Positions 51,001 through 63,000 of a stretch of DNA of 64,000 nucleotides are shown piece by piece (position 1 is the first letter of the stretch; each line of letters begins with the position of its first letter). A model generated the notes under the pieces. That model saw nothing but the letters and a program-made list of their open reading frames with translations. It did not search any database and had not been told where the DNA came from. The translations under genes were made by a program, and so were the position numbers. This DNA is from Bathymodiolus thermophilus thioautotrophic gill symbiont (GTDB lineage: Bacteria > Pseudomonadota > Gammaproteobacteria > PS1 > Pseudothioglobaceae): assembly GCF_003711265.1 (NCBI RefSeq), contig NZ_CP024634.1, forward strand, positions 1,488,001 to 1,552,000, in the 5' to 3' direction.

Positions 51001-54000
51001 AATACGCACCAACAAACAAAGCGTTACCGCCAAAATGAAAGCCCTAATGCAAGGCATGCTGTCTAACTTAAAAGAAACCGCCAAAAGTGTCTTGGTCAGC
51101 CAAACCATCGGCACAGTCATCAACGGCGATGAAGCAGACACAACCAAACTCCGTGGCACCAGCCACTCCACCCCCAAAACAAAAACCGAGTACACCCAAA
51201 ATGTAAACTCTGCCAACAAAGACATTGACCAATCACAATACCAAGACACAGACGCCAACGAAGATTCAGATATAGACACCCAATCAAGCAAAGACAAGCA
51301 AACCGTCAACACTTTAAAATCCGATACACGAGTCAACGAAGAAGACGCCAATCATGACGCACAAACAGTAACAGCCTTTTTAAACAATAACAACAATAGT
51401 TTAATACCAACTCAAACTCAAACTCAAACTCAAAGCCAAAGACAAGGACAAGGTCAAAACCAAAGTCAAACACATTCCACCGGACTCGACGAACTAAACC
51501 AAAGTGGACAAAGCGATTACCACAACAGTTATACACAATTCGGCAACACCGACAAAATAACAAACGGTGCTAATCAAGACATTGAAAACAGCAAAGGTGG
51601 CATTGACAAAAGCAAAAGCAAAACACAACAAGAGCTCAACAATGTCAAACAACGCAACCAAAAGAATCAATTACACCAACAAAAGGAACAACAAGGCGCC
51701 AGTCAACGCTTGGGCGATGCCCATCTAAAAAATCAAGAAATCGGCAGCAAAGCCATCAAGCAAAAAGGACCTGCCTTAGTTGCCATGAAAGTCTATCCAA
51801 CAAGCCAACACCCAGCCACCAAAAGTGTTTTTGAAATAGGCGACAAAGTCATGATTGCCTTAACCATGGACAGAGCCATGAAATACCAAGAAGGCAAAGC
51901 AAAATACGCTGCCGACTCCAAGGTCATCATCAACGGCTTGATCTTCTCCCTTTGTGCCAACAAAGGGTTTGCCGACCCCTCTACCAATCCAGATGAAATC
52001 ACAGTAAAAAACACACAATTAATCTTTGAACACACCGTCCAAATCAACGATGCCTTTACCCAAGGCAAAAGTTTTGCCATTCAATCCTTCTCCGATCTCA
52101 TCATCAGTGGCATCTCTGACAACGACGGCTATCCGCCTACTTTTACCAACATCATTTACCCCATCTCACTCAACAACACCATTGTCACTAAATTTGACCA
52201 ACGCAACTTAAGTGTATCTGGCAATACATTCCAAGGTTATACCATTAGCAAAGAATCAAGCGATGCCTCTTGGAATACCGATGCCTTTTCTCAAGAAAGT
52301 TTTGTCGGCGATGGCTATGCCATTTTTACCCTAAACGCCACCTCTGCCAGAAAAGGCTTGATGCTCGGCCTGTCCACCGACAACCCAGATGGCAGTTACA
52401 AAACCATTGAACACGCCGTTTTTATTCACAACAACAAAATAAAAGATGTCCGCAACAACAACACCAAATACACCGATTTAAATTATCGCTACCAAGCAGG
52501 TGACCAAATTAAGATTGAACGCCACGGCACCACCATTCGCTATTACCACCTCGACCACAACGGCAACACCCTCCGCATACTCGCCACCCAAACCGGCATA
52601 TCCGCCACCTCAGCACTACACATTGACACCTCCATCAAAGACAAAAACCTTACCCTTACCCATGTAAAGCTAGTCAAGGGACTAAGCAACATAAGCCCAT
52701 ACACCATAGATGTACACGCACCAAAACCCATTGCCGATGCTTGGCACATAAAAGGCGAAACCAGCCACACAAACAACACAGGCAACACAAACAACATCCT
52801 AACCATTGGCGACAAAATCAAAGTAACCCTCACCTTAAATGAAGCCGTTACCTTAGCCAAAGTTGGCAGCAACAAAATTATGATTGCTGGCAAAGCCTTC
52901 TTATTAACCGGTGAAAACAACACCAGCACCAACACCCTAGAATTTGTCTATACCATTCAAGCAAACGACACAATAGGCACCAAAGACTTTAATATCGATA
53001 ACCAATACGACATCACCCTAACTGATGTTAAAGACACAGACGGCAACAACATCGACTTCAGCAGTATTACCAGCCCCATACAATTCTCCAAAACATCACT
53101 TGACACCAATTTTGATATCGGCGGTGGCAACAGAATAACCCGCACCAACGACACTTATGAAAAAACCTCTGGCGCTGGCTGGAATGCCGATGTTACCTCT
53201 GCCAAAGGCTTTGTTAACGACGGCTATGTCATCGCCAAAATTGGTGCCCTTGGCAAAAGCATGATGCTTGGACTCTCCAGTGACGACACCGACAATTCTT
53301 ACGGCAGCATAGATTATGCTTTGTATGCAGATGGCGGCATCGGCAGTAAGTTTGTCATCTATGAAAATGGCGATCGTAAAAAAGACACCGGTGTTGCTTA
53401 TGCCATTGGCGACTATATGAAAGTCGTTCGTTCAGGCACCAGCATAAAGTATTACCACATCAAAGCCGCCGACGGCCCCCTTGCCAAAGGCACTTTACTT
53501 TACACCTCCAAAAAAACCTCAAATGTCAACACCCAATTGTTCTTAGACAGCGCCTTTCTCAGCGTAGGTGCCAAATTATCAGCAATGCAAATATTCAGCA
53601 ACAATCATCTGCCATTCTCAGTAGATGTCTACGCACCCAAACCCATCAGCACCAACGCATGGCAAATAGACACCACAACCGCCGATAACAACGGCGTCTT
53701 CACCCTCGGTGATAAAATCAAATTAACCCTCACCATAGACGAAGCCGTAACCTTAGCCAAGGTTGGCAGCAACAAAATTATGATTGCTGGCAAAGCCTTC
53801 TTATTAACCGGTGAAAATGGCACCGTTACCAACACACTGGTATTCACTTACACCGTTCAAATCAACGACAAAATTGACGCCCAGTACTTTAACATCAGCA
53901 ACAAAAATGACATTATTCTCAACAATGTCACAGACAGCGACGGCAACAACATTAATTTTGACAGCATCACCTACACCACCCCCGTCAAACTGTCTAACAC

Positions 54001-57000
54001 CTCACTTGACAACAACCTAACCATAAGCAGTGATAAACGCATCACCTTAACCAATGGCGTTTATGAAAAAACCACCAATGCCGGCTGGAACAGCGATGTA
54101 ACCTCCACCAAAGGCTTTGTTAACGACGGCTATGTCATCGCCAAAATTGGTGCCCTTGGCAAAAGCATGATGCTTGGACTCTCCAGTGACGACACCGACA
54201 ATTCTTACGGCAGCATAGATTATGCTTTGTATGCAGATGGCGGTATCGGCAGTAAGTTTGTCATCTATGAAAATGGCGATCGTAAAAAAGACACCGGTGT
54301 TGCTTATGCCATTGGCGACTATATGAAAGTCGTTCGTTCAGGCACCACCATAAGGTATTACCACATCAAAGCCGCTGACGGCCTCCTTGCCAAAGGCACT
54401 TTACTTTACACTTCCAGCAAAACCTCAAATGCCAACACCCAATTGTTCTTAGACAGTGCCTTTCACAGCATAGGTGCTAAGTTATCAGAGATGCAAATAT
54501 TAAGTGGCAACAAACCCACTCTTTCCGTCGATGTTTACGCACCAAAACCCACTACCAACGCTTGGCACATAGACTGCGAACCCGCCAACAGCAAAGGCAT
54601 CTTTACCATTGGCGATACCATCAAAGCAACACTCACTTTAGACAAACGCGTTACCCTTGCCAATGTCGGTCGCAATAAAATCGTGGTTGCCGGCAAAGAA
54701 TTCCTTTTAACAGGTACCAACGGCACCGTTACCAATACCTTAGATTTTACCTACACCATTCAAGCCAACGACAAACTGATTGCCACCAGTATGCGTTACG
54801 ATGTTCTTTTAACAGGCGTGGTAGATGACAAAGGCAATTCAGTGGATATGAGCAATGCCACCAGCCCTGTTGGACTGAGCAACAAATTGATTGACACCGA
54901 CCTTGTTATTAACACCAAACCTCTTATTGCCAGTTTTCATTCATTTGTTTTGCCTAACTTGAGCACCATAACACACACTGATGGCGTGTATGAAAAAATC
55001 CTTGCAAGCAATTGGAACACCAATATCACTTCCGCCAAAGGCTTTACCAATGATGGCTATGCCATCGCCAAGATTGGCTCCCTTGGCAAACACATGAGAG
55101 TAGGGCTCTCAAGTGTCAATACCAACAACAGCACCCATAATATGGATTATGCTTTGTATGTGTCCGACAATACCTTTTTAATCTATGAAAAAGGTCATTA
55201 CAAAAAAGACACACAAGTGAGTTATGCCGTTGGCGACTATATAAAAATCGCCAGATCAGGCAGCACCATCAAGTACTACCACATTAAGGCAGCTGACGGC
55301 GCACTTGCCAAAGGCACCTTACTCTACACTTCAAACAACACCTCAAATGCCAACACCCAATTGTTTTTAGACAGTTCTCTTTATGGTGCAGGTGCCAAAT
55401 TATCAAACATGCAAATATTTAGTGGCAGTCATGTGGCATTTTCAGTGGATGTTTACGCCCCCAAACCCACCAAGGACGCTTGGCACATCAGTGGTACTGT
55501 TAACGACCAAGGTGCTTTTGCCCTTGGCAATGAAATTAAAATAACCCTAAACATCGATGAAGCCGTTACCTTAGCCAAAGTTGGCAGTAACAAAATCATT
55601 ATTGCTGGCAAAGAATTCCTCTTAACCGGCACCAATGGCACCGTTACCAAAACCTTAGAGTTTGCTTACACCGTTCAACTTAACGACAAAATCAACAGCG
55701 CCTTTTTAATTGACAACAAAGACGACATTGTCTTAACCGACATCAAAGACACAGACGGCAACAGCATCGACTTTGGCAACCTCTCTAACGGCATAGACAT
55801 CACCCCCAACAGCCAAAACCTTGCCCTTAACAACAAAGGACTGGCAACAATCACCACCAACATCACCCGCTGGTATGCCAACAACACCAACAGCAACATT
55901 CAACGCATGACCGATGGCAACACCCGTGCAAACGGTGCACTAGATTATGCCACACATCCAAAAAATGCCGATGGCAAACACATCTTATTTGATTTTAAAG
56001 GGGTTAATTACAACAACGGCAGTTTTAAGTTGTATAACCGCAAAATCCTAACCAGTAGAATCAACGGCTCAGTCGTTGAGTTCCTCAAAGACGGCGTCGT
56101 GGTTTCCATCCGCACCATCAGCGATGCTGGCAATGTTATTGAAATCACCCCCAGCAGCGACATTGTCTTTGATCAAGTCAAACTCACCTTTAATGGCGAT
56201 TTACAAAACTTCCGTGAAGTTGAAATCTTTGGCAAAAACGCCAGCCTATCAATAGACGCTGGCGCCCCAGAGCCCCTAAAACATAACGCTTGGCGTATCA
56301 ATAGAGACATTGCCGATAGCGGTGGCGCCTTTACCGTTGGCAATGAAATCAAAGTAACCTTACGCTTAGACGAAGCCGTTACCCTCGCCAAAGTTGACAG
56401 CAACAAAATCACCATCGCCAACAAAGACTTCTTTTTAACAGGCACCAACGGCGATACCACCAAGACCCTAACATTCACTTACACCGTACAAGCCAATGAC
56501 AACATCAACGCCGAAGATTTTAACATCAACAGTAAAAAAGACATTGTCCTAAATGACATCAAAGACACCGACGGTAACAACATCAACTTCAGCAGTATTA
56601 CCGGCGCCGTCTCACTCGCCAATGCATCCCTTAACACCGACTTTGTCATTGGCGGTAATAATAGAATAACCCACATCAACGGCGTTTACAAAAAAACCGC
56701 CAACGCCAACTGGAATGCCGATGTCGCCTCCACCAAAGGTTTTGTTAACGACGGCTATGTCATCGCCAAAATTGGCGCATCCAACAAAAAAGTAATGCTC
56801 GGCCTATCAAGCAACAACAGCAACAATTCTTACGACAGCCTAGATTACGCCCTATACGCCGACCCCGGCACCAACAAGACACTTATTGTCTATGAATCCA
56901 GCGAACGCATATACTGCACAGGCGTAACCTACGCCAAAGGCGACTACATGAAAGTCGTTCGCTCAGGCACCAGCATAAAGTATTACCACATCAAAGCCGC

Positions 57001-60000
57001 CGACGGCCCCCTTGCCAAAGGCACTTTACTTTACACCTCCAAAAAAACCTCAAATGCCAACACCCAATTGTTCTTAGACAGCGCCTTCCACGATGTCGGC
57101 GCCACATTGTCAGAAATGCAAATATTTAGCGGCAACTATTCAGCACTCTCCATCGATGTACACGCCCCCAAACCCATCACAAACGCCTGGCACACCAACA
57201 GCATACCCAACAACAACAACAACAGCACCAACGACAACGACAACAGCGACAACAGCGACAACAACACCAAAAAAAGCAAAAACATAAGCAAAGGCGTCTT
57301 CACCCTCGGCGACCAAATCAAAGTAACCCTAACTCTAGATAAACGCATCACCCTCGCCAATGTCGGCAAGAACAAAGTCATCATTGCCGGCAAAGAATTC
57401 CTCTTAACAGGCGTCAACGGCAAAATCACCAACATCCTAGAGTTCGCTTACACCGTTCAAGTCAACGACAAAATTGATACCGCCTTTCACATTAACAACA
57501 AAAACAACGACATTGTCCTAATCGACATCAAAGACACAGACGGCAACAACATCAACCTTAACAAAGTTCCCAACAGCATCGACATCATCCCCAACATACA
57601 AAACCTAAGCCTCAGCAAACAAGGATTGGCAACCATCAGCACCAATGTTAGCAGTTGGTACACCGATGACGCCGCCACCAACATTCAACGCATGACCGAT
57701 GGCAACACCAGTGCAAGCGGTGCCCTAGATTATGCCACACACCCCATGTATGCCGACGGCAAACACATTTTGTTTGATTTTGGCGCAGCCAACTACAGCA
57801 ACGGCAGTTTTAAACTCTACAACCGCGAAAGTTTCACCAACAGAATCAACGGCTCAGTCGTTGAATTCCTCAAAGACGGCGTCGTGGTACTCAGCCGCAC
57901 CATCAGCAATGCCGGCAACATTGTCACCATCACCCCCGCAACCTATGTTATCTTCGACCAAGTCAAACTCACCTTTAGCGGCGATGCACAAAACTTCCGT
58001 GAAATTGAAATCTTTGGCAAAAACTCAAACCTATCCATCGATTCCGGCGCCCCAGAACCCCTAAAAAACAACGCTTGGCACATCAACAGAGATGTTGCCG
58101 ACAGCAACGGCGAATTCAATGTTGGCGATGAAATCAAAGTAACCCTAACCCTAGACGAAGCCGTTACCCTCGCCAAAGTTGGCAGCAACAAAATTATTAT
58201 CGCCAACAAAGCCTTCTTCCTCACAGGCGCCAACGGCACAATCACCGACACATTAGAGTTCACCCACACCGTTACAATCAACGACCAAATCAACGCCAAA
58301 GATTTTGACATCGACAACAAAAACGACATCATTCTCATCAATGTCAAAGACACACACGGCAACAACATCAACTTCAGCAACATCACCCGCTCCATAGAAC
58401 TCGCCAACATCCCCCTTGACACCAACTTTAACATTAACAACAGCAACACCAGCACCAACGACAACACCAATAACAATAACAATAGCAACAACATAATCCA
58501 CACCGGCAACCTCTACGAAAAAACCGCCAACACCGGCTGGAACACCAACATCACCTCCGCCAAAGGCTTTACAGACAATGGCAGCGTTATCGTCAAAATA
58601 GGCAGCAACAACAAAGCCCTAATGGTTGGATTGTCTACCAACAACAACAGCGACAGCAACAACAATAATAACGACAACAACAACCCAACAACAAGTTTTG
58701 CCATCCACATCAACAACACCGGCAACATCAACGCCGTCTACGAAAACAACCAATGCGTCAAAGAATTCCCCACCGACCAATACCTCTACTCAGCAGGCGA
58801 TTATCTAAAAATAGAACGAGACAACACAACCATAAACTACTACCTCATCAAAGCCAACGACCAAGCAACCAAAGGCACCTTACTCTACACCTCAAGCCAA
58901 ATCTTAAGCGCCAACACCAAACTGTTCTCAAACAGCGCCTTACACGACATCGGCGCCCAAATATCCAACATCCAAATGTTTGACGACAACAAATCCTCAC
59001 TCTCAATAAAAGCCAAAATGTCCACCTCAACAACCAACCCTCTAGGCGACAACGACACCTTCGACCAAACCTCTGGCAATTACCAACTTAACAACAACTC
59101 TAGAACAGGCACCTCCACCAATAACAACAACCCCAACAATCCCAATAACCCCAACAACCCCCAAAACACCCAAGAAGAACAAAACACCCAAACAGCACAA
59201 AAATGGTTCAAACCCACAATCAATCACCACTTCTTCCAAAACTTACCCTCCTCCCAAAACTTACCCTCCTCCCAAGCACCTCAAATCTTTATCATCACCG
59301 GCCTATCCAACGCAAATGTTGACCTAGCAATGCAACTCAAAACAAAACACGACATTGTCATCTACTACAACACCACCACCAACCAAATAGAATACCTCTA
59401 CGGCCAAGAAAACGACATCGAAGTAACCCGCATAGAATACCACATCATCGCCAACGGCAAATCCATCAACACCCTAGTTGAAGACACCCTCAACAACACC
59501 TACACCGTCAACACCGACGACGACCCCGACGACGACATCGACACCCAAGCCATCGTCGCCCAACTACAACAAGCCATCACCACCAACAGAGCCAACACCA
59601 GACTCCACGCAAACTGGCTCACCAGACACAGTTTCGCAAAAAGAGGCCTACCCTTCACCCCAACCCCAACAACCCCCAGCACCCAACCCAATACCCAACC
59701 CAACCCCCAATCCACCCAAAAAACATCCAAATACCAAAGCAACATCATCGTCCAAAACAGCAACGACCCCACCGTCATCGAAGCAGCCAACGCCTTATTC
59801 AACAAACACCCCACCACCAGCATCCTCGTCAAATTCGACCAAAACGGCAACCTCATCACCCTCAAAGGCGCCCCCTACACCCCCACAGGCGACACCCGCA
59901 TTAACTTTGTCGACCACGGCACCAACCTAAGCCAAGAAGGCGCACAATCACTCGCAAACAAAGCCCAAACACTCCACCAAACCTACAGCAACAGCAACAC

Positions 60001-63000
60001 CAACATCAAACGCATCGCCCTAGTAGGATGCAGCACCGACGGCGCCAACCAAGACCTCACCCGCAACTTCGCCAAGACCATTTATAACAACACCCCCGCA
60101 CTAAAAAGTGCCGAAATAACCGGCAGACATGGAGATATACAAATCAACCCAGACGGCACCAAGACCATGGTTGTGGGGGGTGAAAAGATGATTTATCAGT
60201 GGAATGCTGATTTGGATATCGTTACCCAGCAAACTGAAGAGTCTAAGCGAGTGGCTGAGGTGTTGGATGGGTTGAAACTAGGCCCCTTTAATTCTGAAAC
60301 ATCATCTCAAGATGACAATATTGCTTATATAAAAAAATTACCTACAGTTTTAACCAATGCAGAGATAGATACAGATATTATCCTAGGTGAGGGCACTTTC
60401 AAAAGTGCCTATGCATTCAGAGACAATCCTAATTTGATATTTTTAGCGCTACAAGAAAATGAAGAGACCCAAATCCTTACAGAGGAAATAAGAATGTTGG
60501 GCGAATTAAATAAACTGGGTGTAAAAACACCTAAGTTCTATCGGAAAGCCTCTTTTACTCCTGGAGGAGGGCTAATAGAGCGACATGGTTTGATTGTGCA
60601 AAGGATTACAGAGGCAAAAGACATAAAGCTAAACGAGGAGATAGATGAGAATACACGCCTTTCACAAGAGGTGCTTGATTACAGCAATCAGAAAACTTTA
60701 AGAGACATTAAGCGCTTACAGCAAGTGTTTGCACACAACCCTGATCTTACTGTGGATGATTTTCAGGGAATTATTGATCAAGATGGACAACTGTATATCA
60801 TAGATCCAATAGATGTTGGCAATACCAGTGAATACACCTTGAACTATTCAACAAGCCATGAGCTTAATTTATTCAACTTAATGCGAACTGAAGAAGATAT
60901 CTTTGAACACCACAGACGCTTTACTAAAAAAAACAGCAATCACATTATTTATATTGATAAGACCCTATGGGAATCTAATGACGAATTAAGAAAAAAACTA
61001 CTAAAAGAGGGGCAGAAAAATATAAATAAAGTTATTGTCCAATATGATGCCCTAACCAACGAAAAAACCATTATCACTCAACCAGATAACTTTCAGGACT
61101 TAATTTTTGATACTATTGAAGTGATTACTGAAAACCCTGACGCCCAAGGTGCTGATTTACAAGAGGACTATATGTTGTTTGCTGAACAAGAGCACTGGAC
61201 AATGGGAGATGACCTTGCTTTTCGTGCAAATTCACTTGAAGGTTACAATACCTTGAATTTAAGGAGTAATGGCAAAAATAAACACAATGTCATTTTGCGA
61301 ATTAGTGATGATAGCATTACCCGAAATGCTGCTGAAAGTTTATATAAAAAACATCCTGAAAATAGCATTATTGTTACACTAGATGAAAGGGGTAGATTAG
61401 TTTTTCCGAGAGATGTGGCATTTAATCCCGACGATAGCGTGCGTTTAAATATTATAGGGCACCCAAGTGATTTAGAGCAAGTTGGCGCTAGAAATTTAGT
61501 TCGCTATACCACACAAATAACAGAAAAATACAATATGAACTCGTTACAGAATGAGTCTTATTTGAATCGTGTGGCTCTAGTTGGCTGTGAAAGCCAAGAA
61601 CTCAGTAAAGCGTATGCCAAACAATTTTATACGCTGAAACATTTAAGAGGTGCTATTGTTACTGGCAGAGTTGGCGATATGCAAATTAATCCAGATGGTG
61701 GTAAAACCATGGAGAAAGGAGGGCAAAAGATCATTCATACTTGGGATTATAAAGATAGACGAACTGTATGGCAAACAGAAAATGCCAAAAGAACGGGGGA
61801 AATTTTAAAACACTTAAAATTAGGATTGGGAGATACGCCCCCTCCAAATATGCCTAATTCATTGAATTATGACGATATAGGCGATAAAGTCGGTAATGGC
61901 TCCATGAAAACTGCTTACACCCTAAAAAGCCATCCTGATATTCTATTCTTGAAATTAAATATCAAAACAGAAACAAGAGTTAAAAATTTGGAAAATGAAG
62001 TGGCTTGGATTGATAAAATGCGAGAACTCGGTATTAAAACACCGGAATACTATAAAACCATTGTTATGACCGATCAAAATCAGCAACAGCACCATGGAAT
62101 TTTAGTTGAACACATTCATGATACGAAAGTTGTTAGACCGGGTTTATCTACTCAAATAAAAAATGAACGCATAACAAAAAGAACCTTGGATGACATTCAA
62201 AATTTGTTGAGCAAGTTTGAACAAAATCCAGATCTGTATATTCCCGATTTTCAAATGCTAATGGGTAAAGATGGGCAACTTTATACTTTCGACCCAGGAT
62301 CCGTTAGCCCACCAATGGATCGACCTGATAGTCCTGCCCATCAAAATATGAGAGAATCAAGTATAAAGGGGCTTAGAGGATTAAATGAAAAAGTAACGAT
62401 TTTTCTTAAAGAATTCAATGAAAAGAATAGGACACATGCTATTTTTGTTGATGAAGCATCGCTAAAAAAAGATCCAACACTTAGAGAAAGATTAATAAGT
62501 AAAGCAAAAAAACAACAAAATCTTGCTATTGTCAGTTACAACTTTGAAGATGCGCTTACTGATCCCACTATATTGTATCAACCAGACAACCCTCAACCAA
62601 TTGATAGAATCGAAGTGATGACTGATAAGGGCATTCGCTCTCCCGATCAACTTGATATGTTTTTTTTAGCACAAAGTATGCCCAGTGTATCTGGTGATAT
62701 GATTTTTCGTAACAGGTCCGTAGAAAGTTTCAGCAACTACCAAACCAACATTATCGTCCAACACGGCAATAGCGACACCGCAATTAAAGCTGCCCAAGAC
62801 CTTGCTAACAAACACCCTGACAACAGCATCATTGTTCATTTTGATGCTAATAACAAATTAGTCACCGCAGATAATGAGCTTTATACCCCTAATGGCAATG
62901 TGCGACTTAGTTTTGTTGATCATGGGGAAAACTTTGTGACAGACGAAAGTAGCATGGATGAATTGGTTGATAAGGTCAAGCAAATTAATGACACTTACGG

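Larger units (their letters stand above)
44253..60264. repeat. Long direct repeat, copy 3 (3' of gene 3, gap, 5' of gene 4)
   Basis: Matches the two other copies, but gene 4 has more scattered, mostly silent, changes and several in-frame repeat-number changes. The gap holds 72 extra bases within the small ORF (about 47970-48045). Confidence 0.9.

Noticed and set aside
762..60264. The array being purely an assembly duplication
   Set aside because: Copies differ by scattered base changes, in-frame indels, a 72-base insert in one gap and distinct effector cassettes, so they are not simple duplicates of the same reads; exact copy number still needs long reads.
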